Shown here piece by piece: positions 8,264-16,625 of a stretch of DNA of 64,000 nucleotides. A program made the translations under genes and the position numbers. Numbering within the stretch: the stretch's first letter is position 1; each line of letters opens with the position of its first letter. This stretch comes from Rhizobiaceae bacterium. GTDB lineage: Bacteria > Pseudomonadota > Alphaproteobacteria > Rhizobiales > Rhizobiaceae. Under the pieces are notes generated by a model. The model did no database searches. It had not been told where the DNA came from and saw only the letters and a list, made by a program, of their open reading frames with translations. Location of the stretch: contig JARGOF010000010.1 in NCBI GenBank assembly GCA_029212415.1, positions 1 through 64,000 on the forward strand. The letters are read 5' to 3'.

Positions 8264-10945
8264 ATGGGCCCCAGTCGCTTGGAATATCTCTTCAATCCTC
8301 GTTCCCTGGCGGTCTTTGGCGCCAGTGATTCCGGTCGCTCGGTTGGCTCCAGGGTCTATATGAACCTGCTGGAAGCGGAATTTGACGGGCCAATCTTTCC
8401 GATCAATCCCAAATACAACAAAATCGGTGACAGGCATTGCTATTCCTCCATCGCCGACGTTGATGAGAAGGTCGATCTGGCAATCATCGCAACCCCGGCG
8501 GCGAGCGCAGCCGGGATTATCCGGCAATGCGGTCAGGCGGGCATTCGCAATGCTATTGTCCTGTCTGCAGGCTTTGGCGAATCGGGCGGCGAGGGCAAGG
8601 CACTGGACGCCGAATTGATGGAGGCGGCGCGGCAGAGCAATGTCCGTTTCATGGGCCCCAATTGTGTAGGGCTGGTGCGTCCCTGGCTCAACCTCAATGC
8701 CACATTTCTCAAATCGTCCACACCAAGTGGCGGTCTCGCACTGATTTCACAATCCGGTGCCCTGTGTTCAGCCATTTCCGATTGGGCCGAGCCGCATCAT
8801 CTGGGATTCTCCACGCTGTTTTCCATGGGGAATGCCTCCGACATCGGCTTTGGCGATGCGCTGAAATTCCTTGCCACAGACCCCAAAACCAAAGCAATTC
8901 TGCTTTATGTCGAGGGGGTTCGCCATGCCCGCTCCTTTATCAGTTCCCTGCGCCTGGCTGCCCGGCTCAAGCCGGTCGTGGTCCTCAAGGCCGGCCGTCA
9001 CGCGCAGAGTTCGAAAGCAGCCAATACCCATACCGGCGCCCTGATCGGTTCAGATGCTGTTTTTGATGCCGTGCTGGAGCGTGCCGGTGCGGTGCGGGTT
9101 GATTCCTTCGCCCAATTGTTTGCGGCAGCAGAGATCCTCTCTTCCAACACACGCGCCAGCGGCAACCGGTTGGGCATCATCACCAATGGCGGTGGTGCCG
9201 GCGTATTGGCTGCAGACCGGGCCTGTGATCTGCATGTCGACCTGCCGCAGCCAGATGCCAAGACACTCAGCACCCTCGACACGATACTGCCGGCCTATTG
9301 GTCAAAGGCCAATCCGGTGGACATTCTCGGTGACGCCCCGCCGGAGGTATTTGCCAGCGCCGTTACCGCCTGCCTCGCAGATCCGCAATTTGATGGTGTG
9401 CTTGTCATGCTGACACCGCAGGCCATGACGGATGCAAGCGCAGCGGCCCGCGCCGTGGTTGACGCTGTGCCAAGCCACAACAAAAAGCCGATCCTTGCCT
9501 GCTGGATGGGAGAAACGTCCGTTGCAGAGGCACGACAGATCCTCAGTGCAAACGGCATCGCCGATTTCCATACGCCGGAACTGGCCGTCGAAGCCTTCTC
9601 ACATCTTGCCAGACACGCACAGAACCGCAAGCTGGCGCTGCAGACACCGGACCCGCTTTCCCAAAACAATGTGCCGGATATCGACGGTGCACGCCGGATC
9701 ATCAGGGCAGCCCTTGCCGACAATCGGTCGATGCTCACGGACAATGAGTCGAAACAGATCCTCCAGGCGTTCGACATTCCGGTCAACCTGCCCCTGGTGG
9801 CCAACAGTCTGGCAGAAGCAATCGCTGCTGCAAAAAACCTTGGCTATCCCGTTGCCGTAAAAATCAATGCCACCGGAATCAGTCACAAGTCCGATGTCGG
9901 AGGCGTGCGGCTCAACATCAGGGACGACGATGGCCTGGCGGCGGCATGGTCGGAGGTCACCACGAATACAAAGGCCGCCGTGCCAGACGCGCAGATTCAT
10001 GGCGTCACGGTCGAATCGATGATCCAGACAAGACTGGGCCGTGAACTGCTGGTCGGCACCAGCCGCGATGCCGTATTCGGCCCAACCATCCTGTTCGGAG
10101 CCGGCGGCACATTGGTGGAAGTCCTGCGCGACAGCGCGGTATCACTGCCGCCACTCAACGAAGTGCTGGCCAACCGGCTGATTGATCGCACACGGGTCTC
10201 GCGCCTGCTGGCGGCTTTTCGTGACCAGCCTGCCGTGGACCGTAATGCGGTGGTTCAGGTCCTGCAGCAGATTTCCGACCTCCTTTGCGAACTGCCGGAG
10301 ATTGAAGAACTCGACATCAATCCGCTTTTTGCCGGTCCGGACGGGGTCATCGGCATGGATGCACGCATACGCGTCAGCGAACAGAAACCCGATACGGGTC
10401 GCTATGACCATATGGCCATCGTGCCTTACCCGCGCAATCTGGTGCAGACATTTGATCTTGGCGACGGAACGGTGCTGACCATCAGGCCGATCCGGCCCGA
10501 AGACGCCGAGAGTGAACAGAAATTCGTTCGCGATCTTTCCAGTCAGGTCAAGCAATTCCGCTTCATGTATACGCTCGACGAGCTGTCGCCGATCATGCTC
10601 GCGCGGTTTACCCAGATTGATTACGACCGTGAGATGGCGCTGGTGGCACTGACCGAGGAGGCCGGCAAGCCCGTGCAGCAGGGCGTTGCGCGATATGCCA
10701 TCAACCAGGATGAAAGAAGTTGTGAGTTTGCCATCGTGGTTTCCGACAGGCACCAGCATCGCGGCATAGGCACAAGACTGATGAAATCTCTCATGGATGC
10801 GGCCCGTTCCCATGGCCTTTCGGTCATGGAAGGAACGGTTCTTTCAACCAACAAGGACATGCTGCAACTCATGAGCGAGCTCGGATTTACCACCAAACGT
10901 GTGGATGAGGATCCATCACTTGTCGCTGTCGAGCGGCAACTTTAA
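8264..10945 (+). CDS. ADP-forming acyl-CoA synthetase/GNAT fusion (Pat/PatZ-type protein lysine acetyltransferase)
   Basis: An 893-residue protein. The order is an N-terminal CoA-binding domain (LAVFGASDSGRSVGSRVY), succinyl-CoA-ligase-like domains with the putative phospho-His segment NTHTGALIGSDAVFD, an ATP-grasp domain (from about residue 480: AVKINATGISHKSDVGGVRLN), and a C-terminal GNAT domain (from about 720; acetyl-CoA loop RHQHRGIGTRLMKSL). This is the architecture of Salmonella Pat and E. coli PatZ, which acetylate and inactivate acetyl-CoA synthetase. ATG 8264 has AGGA 8 bp upstream; ATG 8255 overlaps that site and is less likely. A deacetylase-family gene follows 16 bp later. Whether the synthetase half is active is uncertain. 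Confidence 0.9.
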   Translation: MGPSRLEYLFNPRSLAVFGASDSGRSVGSRVYMNLLEAEFDGPIFPINPKYNKIGDRHCYSSIADVDEKVDLAIIATPAASAAGIIRQCGQAGIRNAIVLSAGFGESGGEGKALDAELMEAARQSNVRFMGPNCVGLVRPWLNLNATFLKSSTPSGGLALISQSGALCSAISDWAEPHHLGFSTLFSMGNASDIGFGDALKFLATDPKTKAILLYVEGVRHARSFISSLRLAARLKPVVVLKAGRHAQSSKAANTHTGALIGSDAVFDAVLERAGAVRVDSFAQLFAAAEILSSNTRASGNRLGIITNGGGAGVLAADRACDLHVDLPQPDAKTLSTLDTILPAYWSKANPVDILGDAPPEVFASAVTACLADPQFDGVLVMLTPQAMTDASAAARAVVDAVPSHNKKPILACWMGETSVAEARQILSANGIADFHTPELAVEAFSHLARHAQNRKLALQTPDPLSQNNVPDIDGARRIIRAALADNRSMLTDNESKQILQAFDIPVNLPLVANSLAEAIAAAKNLGYPVAVKINATGISHKSDVGGVRLNIRDDDGLAAAWSEVTTNTKAAVPDAQIHGVTVESMIQTRLGRELLVGTSRDAVFGPTILFGAGGTLVEVLRDSAVSLPPLNEVLANRLIDRTRVSRLLAAFRDQPAVDRNAVVQVLQQISDLLCELPEIEELDINPLFAGPDGVIGMDARIRVSEQKPDTGRYDHMAIVPYPRNLVQTFDLGDGTVLTIRPIRPEDAESEQKFVRDLSSQVKQFRFMYTLDELSPIMLARFTQIDYDREMALVALTEEAGKPVQQGVARYAINQDERSCEFAIVVSDRHQHRGIGTRLMKSLMDAARSHGLSVMEGTVLSTNKDMLQLMSELGFTTKRVDEDPSLVAVERQL

Positions 10946-10961
10946 AGATCGGTCAGGAAAA

Positions 10962-11885
10962 ATGCTCGCCATAATCTCACACCCCGATTGCCTGATGCAT
11001 GATGCCGGTCAGCACCACCCCGAAGATGCAGGACGCCTTTATGCCATCAATGATCAGCTTATCGCCAGCGGCCTCGACATGCTCGTTGAGCATCATGATG
11101 CTCCGCTGGCCACTGTCGAACAGCTGTCACGGGCGCACGACCCGGCCTATGTAAGACGCATTTTTGACGTGGCGCCCAGCGTGGGAGCAATTGAAATTGA
11201 CGGCGATACCGTCATGACACCCCATTCACTTGCCGCCGCACGCAGGGCAGCCGGCGCCGGCATTCTGGGTGTAGACATGATCGTCAAGGGTGATGCCAAT
11301 CCGGTTTTCTGTGCCATTCGTCCACCCGGCCATCACGCCGAATATGACAAGGCCATGGGTTTTTGCCTGTTCAACAATATTGCTGTTGCCGCTGCCCATG
11401 CGCTTGAGACCTATGGCTTGCAGCGCATCGCCATTGTCGATTTCGATGTGCATCATGGCAATGGCACCGAAGATATTTTCGCCAGAGATGAAAGGGTCCT
11501 GTTCTGTTCAAGTTTCCAGCACCCGTTCTATCCCAATACGGGCTTTGATTCCGATACACAGAACCTGGTTGATGTCGCGCTTCCAAGCGGCACGACCGGG
11601 CCGGCATTTCGCCGCGCAATCGCCGAGCGGTGGTTTCCGGCTCTGAACGCATTCAAGCCGGAATTTCTCTTCATTTCAGCGGGCTTTGATGCCCATGTTC
11701 TGGATGAAATGTCCGGGCTTGGTCTGGTTGAGGCGGATTATGGCTGGATCACTGCAGAACTCAGTTCGATCGCCGAAACCCACAGCCAGGGACGCATACT
11801 CTCCATGCTGGAAGGCGGCTATGACCATGGCGCGCTGGCCAGAAGCGTTGTCAGTCATCTCAAGGCTCTGATGCATCTGAGCTGA
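10962..11885 (+). CDS. Histone deacetylase family protein (AcuC/HdaH-like)
   Basis: A 307-residue Zn hydrolase with the arginase/deacetylase fold. Visible landmarks are RPPGHHAEYDKAMGFCLFNN (paired active-site His), IVDFDVHHGNGTEDIF (Zn ligands Asp and His), FISAGFDAH (third ligand Asp) and LEGGYDHGAL (catalytic Tyr). ATG 10962 follows TCAGGAAAA; the ORF track start at 10899 runs back into the preceding gene. It lies 16 bp after the Pat-like acetyltransferase, suggesting a writer/eraser pair. Family members act on acetyl-lysine proteins, acetylpolyamines or other amides, so the protein substrate is an inference from context. Confidence 0.92.
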   Translation: MLAIISHPDCLMHDAGQHHPEDAGRLYAINDQLIASGLDMLVEHHDAPLATVEQLSRAHDPAYVRRIFDVAPSVGAIEIDGDTVMTPHSLAAARRAAGAGILGVDMIVKGDANPVFCAIRPPGHHAEYDKAMGFCLFNNIAVAAAHALETYGLQRIAIVDFDVHHGNGTEDIFARDERVLFCSSFQHPFYPNTGFDSDTQNLVDVALPSGTTGPAFRRAIAERWFPALNAFKPEFLFISAGFDAHVLDEMSGLGLVEADYGWITAELSSIAETHSQGRILSMLEGGYDHGALARSVVSHLKALMHLS

Positions 11886-11938
11886 CGGAAACGTCTGTCC
11901 GGAATGCGGCTAGGACACTAAAGACCCGCTGGCATCCC

Positions 11939-12844
11939 TCAGCGGCCATATCTTTCTTCCAGCACTTTGGCGACCTGCTCGGCAAATCGTGCGACGGCAA
12001 CCGGCAATGTGCGGTCACGCAACTGACCCATATAGAGAAGGCCCAAGGGAACATCGCGTTCATCCACCGGCCGTATGGCGACCCCCGGAACCGTATTGGC
12101 CTGAGGAAGACCAATCGGAATCTGAAACGATATGATGCCCTCCTCAACGGCATGGGAGCGCAGGAACTCGAAACTGTCCGACTCGACAACCGCCTCGAAA
12201 GGCAGGTTGGAGTTGATCAGGGCGGTATCGATAATGTGCCTGACGCCATAACTGCGGGTTGGCAGAGCCACAGGATATTGCAGACACTCCTTGAGGCGGA
12301 TCGTATCGCCTGCCGTCAGTGGATGATCTTCGGGCATGACTGCGTATAGCGGCTGGGGCACGGACAATATCGTATGAAATTCGGCCATGCGGATGGGTTC
12401 GAAGACCAGCGCCAGATCAGCCGTGTGATCCACAAGCGCCTGCTCGGCTGCTGCCCGGTCGCGCAGGTGTACCCGAAAATTGACCCCCGGATGCTCACGG
12501 CGATAGCGGGTGATCTGTTCCGGCAGGAAAAACGGCAGCAGCGCCTGACTGCAGGCAATGGAAACAGTGCCGCGGCGAACACCCGACAAATCCGCAATCT
12601 GGGATTTTACCCTTTCCATATCGGAAATCTGGTTGCGGATGTGATGGATCAATATTTCGCCCGCACTGCTCAGGCGCACACCGCGCGGCAGCCGTTCGAA
12701 AATCTGCACGCCCAGTTCGTCTTCCATTGCCAGAATGCGGCGGTTGAGCGCTGTGGACGTCAAAGCCAGCATTTCTGCTGCCTTGCGGATCGATCCTGCC
12801 CGCGCAATGGCATCCACATAGCGAAGTGTGGTGAGGTGTCTCAT
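11939..12844 (-). CDS. LysR-family regulator divergent from the biuret operon
   Basis: A 301-residue LTTR. The N-terminal winged HTH (MRHLTTLRYVDAIARAGSIRKAAEMLALTSTALNRRI) is followed by a LysR substrate-binding domain. ATG 12844 gives a canonical start and has AAAGG upstream; the longer ORF to 13003 has no family support. It is divergent from biuH, with 211 bp between the start codons. The spacer carries three alternating TGCTGC/GCAGCA half-sites over its own predicted transcription start. By position it is the likely regulator of the biuH-atzF-ABC operon, responding to a ureide or to nitrogen supply. That role is inferred. Confidence 0.92.
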   Translation of the reverse strand: MRHLTTLRYVDAIARAGSIRKAAEMLALTSTALNRRILAMEDELGVQIFERLPRGVRLSSAGEILIHHIRNQISDMERVKSQIADLSGVRRGTVSIACSQALLPFFLPEQITRYRREHPGVNFRVHLRDRAAAEQALVDHTADLALVFEPIRMAEFHTILSVPQPLYAVMPEDHPLTAGDTIRLKECLQYPVALPTRSYGVRHIIDTALINSNLPFEAVVESDSFEFLRSHAVEEGIISFQIPIGLPQANTVPGVAIRPVDERDVPLGLLYMGQLRDRTLPVAVARFAEQVAKVLEERYGR

Positions 12845-12861
12845 GCGGCAACCTTTCGTAG

Positions 12862-12889
12862 TGCTGCATTTTTTGCAGCACATTGCTGC
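12862..12889. promoter_or_regulatory. Candidate LysR operator (triple half-site)
   Basis: TGCTGCA-N5-TGCAGCA (12862-12880) overlaps GCAGCA-CAT-TGCTGC (12875-12889), giving three evenly alternating half-sites. It lies 18-45 bp upstream of the LysR start codon. A TATATT hexamer on the minus strand (12891-12896) could be the regulator's own -10 box, so binding here would cover its transcription start. That fits the usual LysR autorepression and divergent activation. Confidence 0.6.
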
Positions 12890-13055
12890 GAATATAGCAG
12901 AAGACAGATGCAATGCTAGCGGTGCACAGTCCGGCCAGATGCTGAAACGAGCGTCTGGTGAAACGAAACTCGGGGGCACCGCGACCCTGATCACCCGGCA
13001 CATTCGTTGAAGCGACAGGATTTGACCGCCGGATCAGGGCAGAGGCAGCGTTACC

Positions 13056-13733
13056 ATGACAACCATTCCTGCAGATCCCTATGCCTGGCCCTTCAATGGA
13101 GATCTCAGACCCGATAACACGGCGCTTGTCGTCATTGACATGCAGACCGATTTTTGCGGCGAGGGCGGATATGTGGACGCCATGGGATATGATCTGAGCT
13201 TTACCAGAGCTCCTATCGAACCCATCAGTACCGTACTCTCGGCCATGCGCGAAAAAGGTTATCACATCATCCATACCCGCGAGGGACACCGGCCGGACCT
13301 GTCGGACCTTCCGGCCAACAAGCGCTGGCGTTCACAACAGATTGGCGCCGGCATCGGTGATGCGGGCCCCTGCGGCAAAATCCTTGTGCGCGGGGAAGCT
13401 GGGTGGGAGATCATCGCGGAACTGGCGCCGCTTGCAGGCGAACCCATCATCGACAAGCCGGGCAAGGGCAGCTTCTGCGCGACCGATCTGGAATTGCTTC
13501 TGCGTACGCGTCGCATAGACAATCTGGTTCTGACCGGCATCACCACGGATGTCTGTGTGCATACAACCATGCGCGAGGCCAATGATCGCGGCTTTGAATG
13601 CCTCATTTTGGAAGATTGTTGCGGAGCGACGGATCCCGGCAATCATGCCGCCGCGATCAAGATGGTCAAAATGCAGGGCGGCGTCTTCGGTTCCATATCC
13701 GACAGCAGCAGCTTTGTGAAAGCATTGCCATGA
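13056..13733 (+). CDS. biuH: Biuret amidohydrolase
   Basis: A 225-residue isochorismatase-like cysteine hydrolase. It closely resembles the Rhizobium leguminosarum biuret hydrolase as I remember it: [37 protein letters not shown] and [14 protein letters not shown] are near-identical in pattern. The catalytic triad D28, K134 and C167 ([15 protein letters not shown]) has the same spacing as D36/K142/C175 of that enzyme. It hydrolyses biuret to allophanate and ammonia in the cytoplasm. First gene of the operon; GAGG about 10 bp upstream of the ATG. It overlaps the next gene by ATGA. Allophanate hydrolase two genes downstream takes its product. Confidence 0.93.
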   Translation: MTTIPADPYAWPFNGDLRPDNTALVVIDMQTDFCGEGGYVDAMGYDLSFTRAPIEPISTVLSAMREKGYHIIHTREGHRPDLSDLPANKRWRSQQIGAGIGDAGPCGKILVRGEAGWEIIAELAPLAGEPIIDKPGKGSFCATDLELLLRTRRIDNLVLTGITTDVCVHTTMREANDRGFECLILEDCCGATDPGNHAAAIKMVKMQGGVFGSISDSSSFVKALP

Positions 13734-14431
13734 GCATGCCTCAAGCCGCGCGCACCGACACCGGCCAACGCCCGGTCCAGGCCACACCCTTTCCCTTTTT
13801 GCTCGACCCATCCTCGGCAGCGCTCATCGTGATCGATATGCAGCGGGACTTTGTCGAGGCCGGTGGATTTGGCGAAACCCTCGGCAATGATATCACACCC
13901 TGTCAGGCGATCGTGCCGATCGTTCGGCAATTGCTGAAGGGGTTTCGCGCGGCGAAGCTGACCATCATTCACACCCGGGAATGCCATCAGCCGGACCTGT
14001 CGGATTGTCCGCCTGCCAAACGCAACCGCGGCACGCCGAGCCTGCGCATCGGTGATCACGGACCCCTGGGGCGCATTCTGATCGATGGCGAACCGGGCGC
14101 CGAGATTGTCCCGGACCTTGAGCCCATAGCCGGCGAAATAGTGATCGCCAAGCCTGGAAAAGGTGCTTTTTACGCAACAGATCTTCAGCAGATTTTGCAA
14201 CAGCGCGCGATTACCCAGCTTGTTTTTGCCGGTGTGACCACGGAGGTCTGCGTCCAGACCACCATGCGCGAGGCCAATGACCGGGGTTTTGAATGCCTGC
14301 TCGCGCAGGATGCCACCGCAAGCTATTTCCCGCATTTCAAACAGTCGGCCATCACCATGATGACCGCCCAGGGCGCCATCGTCGGCTGGGCCGCTGACAC
14401 CGCAGACATATTGGCAGCCTTCCATGAATAA
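13730..14431 (+). CDS. Second isochorismatase-like cysteine hydrolase, candidate triuret hydrolase (TrtA-like)
   Basis: A 233-residue paralogue of BiuH from the same superfamily. The triad is D36 ([10 protein letters not shown]), K141 ([12 protein letters not shown]) and C174 ([19 protein letters not shown]), with almost the same spacing as BiuH. The ORF track starts it at 13598 inside biuH, but the true start is ATG 13730, overlapping the biuH stop. BiuH-like enzymes beside biuH and atzF include triuret hydrolase, so conversion of triuret to biuret via carboxybiuret is the best guess. Ureidoacrylate- or N-carbamoyl-type amidase activity is possible. It overlaps the following cupin gene by 8 bp. 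Confidence 0.85.
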   Translation: MSMPQAARTDTGQRPVQATPFPFLLDPSSAALIVIDMQRDFVEAGGFGETLGNDITPCQAIVPIVRQLLKGFRAAKLTIIHTRECHQPDLSDCPPAKRNRGTPSLRIGDHGPLGRILIDGEPGAEIVPDLEPIAGEIVIAKPGKGAFYATDLQQILQQRAITQLVFAGVTTEVCVQTTMREANDRGFECLLAQDATASYFPHFKQSAITMMTAQGAIVGWAADTADILAAFHE

Positions 14432-14798
14432 AGCGCTTCTCGTTCCCAATTTGCTTGAAAACGGCTGGCAGGACCTGCCGTTTGAACCTTTCCGTCCCGG
14501 CGTCGAAATCTGTGAACTGGTGGCAGGCTGGCCGCGGCTGGCGCTGCTTAAATATGAACCGGGCGCAAGCGTGCCGCGCCACCGCCATACAGGTCTTGAA
14601 ACCATATTGGTCCTGTCCGGCGCCCAGAGCGACGAGAACGGAGCCAGCCGTGCTGGCGCATTGATCGCAAATCCAACCGGTTCACAGCATTCCGTCTGGT
14701 CAGACGAAGGCTGCGTCGTGCTCATCCAATGGGAAAAACCAATCGAAATACTGGATGAACCCGAAACAACCACAGACGGGACGACCGACAATGCTTGA
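14424..14798 (+). CDS. Small ChrR-like cupin protein in the biuret operon
   Basis: A 124-residue single-domain cupin. Motif 1 is [16 protein letters not shown] (HxHxxxxE-type metal ligands) and motif 2 contains GSQHSVWS. It resembles the ChrR-like cupin family without the N-terminal anti-sigma part. It overlaps the genes on both sides by 8 bp, so it is translated with the hydrolases and likely works with them. A metal-binding enzyme, a ureide isomerase or decarboxylase, or a sensor are all possible. No experimentally known role in biuret metabolism comes to mind. Confidence 0.85.
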   Translation: MNKALLVPNLLENGWQDLPFEPFRPGVEICELVAGWPRLALLKYEPGASVPRHRHTGLETILVLSGAQSDENGASRAGALIANPTGSQHSVWSDEGCVVLIQWEKPIEILDEPETTTDGTTDNA

Positions 14799-16599
14799 CC
14801 TGCCTTTCGACATCGCATCTCTCCATTCTGCCTATGAAAGCGGGATCAGTGCGCAAGCAATCATTGCCGAATGTTATCGTCGCATTGCTGCTGTCAATGA
14901 TCCCGGCATTTTTATCCATCTCATCAGCAAACAGGAACTACTGGCCGAGGCTCAGGTGCTCGGATCCTTTGATGCACAGGCCAAACCGCTGTGGGGCATC
15001 CCCTTTGTGATCAAGGACAATATTGACGCCGCAGGCAAACCCACCACCGCCGCCTGCCCGGACTACGCCTATGTGGCCGAGGAAGATGCCTTTTTGGTCA
15101 GCGCACTGCGCCAGGCCGGGGCGCTGTTGATCGGCAAGACCAACCTCGATCAATTCGCAACCGGCCTGGTGGGTGTGCGCACACCCTATCCGGCGCCGAG
15201 AAATGCAATTGATCCGCTGGTTGTGCCGGGCGGCTCTAGCGGCGGCTCAGCTGTTGCGGTCGCCCATGGCATTGTCAGCTTCTCGCTGGGTACGGACACG
15301 GCCGGTTCCGGCCGGGTGCCGGCCGCCCTCAACAATATCGTCGGCCTCAAGCCAACCCTCGGTGCATTGTCGGCCAGCGGCGTGGTTCCGGCCTGCAGAA
15401 CCCTTGATACCGTATCGATCTTTGCTCTGGATGTGGAAGATGCCTGGCAGGTCTTCCAGGTGGCCTGCGCCTATGATGCGGCGGATTCCTTTTCCCGGCC
15501 GATTGCAGCCCCTGGCCTGGCATCCTTGCCACAGAAATTCTCTGTCGGGGTGCCGAGCAAGGAAAGCATCCGTTTTTTTGGTGATGATATTCAGGCGCAA
15601 TCATTTTCTGCTGCGTTGCGTTCCATCGAGGATCTGGGCGGCCGTATCGTCGAAATCGATTTCGAGCCATTTTATGAAATCGCCGGGTTGCTCTATGCCG
15701 GCAGCTGGGTTGCCGAGCGCTATACCGTCATCGAAGACTATCTCAAAGCCAGTCCGGAGAGTATTTTCCCGGTCACAAGGACCATTATCGGCAAGGCCGA
15801 GTCCTTTTCCGCCGCCGATGCCTTTCGCGATACCTATCGTCTGGCCGATCTGAAGCGAAGGGTTGCGCCGGCACTGGCATCCGTCGACCTTCTGTGTGTC
15901 CCGACGATACCGACCTTCTGTACCTTGGCCGACCTGGAAGCCGATCCGATCGGGCCCAACAATCAGCTTGGTACCTACACGAATTTCGTCAATCTTCTGG
16001 ATATGTGCGGCATTGCAGTGCCTGTCGCAAACCGCGCTGACGGAAGACCGGGCAGCGTCACCATTCTGGCCGGAAAGGGTGAAGATGCAAAACCTGCCGC
16101 CCTTGCCAGCGCTCTGCATCAACAGTCCGGCAGCCAGCTTGGCGCGACATCGTGGCGATTGCCGCCCGCTCCATCGGCCAGCGAGACGCTTGAAAGCGAT
16201 GAAATTGCCATCGCGGCGGTGGGCGCCCATATGTCCGGGCTGCCGCTGAACGGCGACCTGACCCGGCTGGACGGCCGCTTCATCAAGGCTGCAAGAACGG
16301 TGCCCGATTATCGCCTCTATGCCCTGGCCGGCGGACCACCTCATCGCCCGGGCCTGATGCGCGATGAAGGCGGGGCCTCCATAGAACTGGAAATATGGGC
16401 GCTGCCCCTGCGCAACTTCGGTTCCTTCATGAAAGGCATTCCGTCGCCGCTCGGCATTGGCACGGTGGAGCTTGAAAACGGCGAGACCGTCAATGGCTTC
16501 ATCTGCGAGGCCAGCGGCCTTGCCGGTGCCCGCGACATAACGCCATTCGGCGGCTGGCGCAGCTACCTTTTGGACCAGACGACTTCAGTACGTGATTGA
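14791..16599 (+). CDS. atzF: Allophanate hydrolase
   Basis: A 602-residue enzyme. The N-terminal amidase-signature domain has Lys75 (PFVIKDNIDAAGKPTT), cis-Ser149 (PGGSSGGSAVAVAHG) and nucleophile Ser173 (TDTAGSGRVPAALNN). These spacings are identical to K91/S165/S189 of AtzF. The C-terminal domain (about 480-600; AVGAHMSGLPLNGDLTRLDG, PSPLGIGTVELENG) is the allophanate-hydrolase-specific domain that completes conversion to CO2 and ammonia. The ORF opens at 14755, but ATG 14791 overlaps the cupin stop by 8 bp and gives the conserved N-terminus. It takes the BiuH product and ends the pathway. Confidence 0.95.
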   Translation: MLDLPFDIASLHSAYESGISAQAIIAECYRRIAAVNDPGIFIHLISKQELLAEAQVLGSFDAQAKPLWGIPFVIKDNIDAAGKPTTAACPDYAYVAEEDAFLVSALRQAGALLIGKTNLDQFATGLVGVRTPYPAPRNAIDPLVVPGGSSGGSAVAVAHGIVSFSLGTDTAGSGRVPAALNNIVGLKPTLGALSASGVVPACRTLDTVSIFALDVEDAWQVFQVACAYDAADSFSRPIAAPGLASLPQKFSVGVPSKESIRFFGDDIQAQSFSAALRSIEDLGGRIVEIDFEPFYEIAGLLYAGSWVAERYTVIEDYLKASPESIFPVTRTIIGKAESFSAADAFRDTYRLADLKRRVAPALASVDLLCVPTIPTFCTLADLEADPIGPNNQLGTYTNFVNLLDMCGIAVPVANRADGRPGSVTILAGKGEDAKPAALASALHQQSGSQLGATSWRLPPAPSASETLESDEIAIAAVGAHMSGLPLNGDLTRLDGRFIKAARTVPDYRLYALAGGPPHRPGLMRDEGGASIELEIWALPLRNFGSFMKGIPSPLGIGTVELENGETVNGFICEASGLAGARDITPFGGWRSYLLDQTTSVRD

Positions 16600-16625
16600 A
16601 ATGCAACCTTTGAAAGGGACATGAC

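Noticed and set aside
13643-14818. 391-codon minus-strand ORF
   Set aside because: Antisense to the second cysteine hydrolase and the cupin, which are well-supported families.
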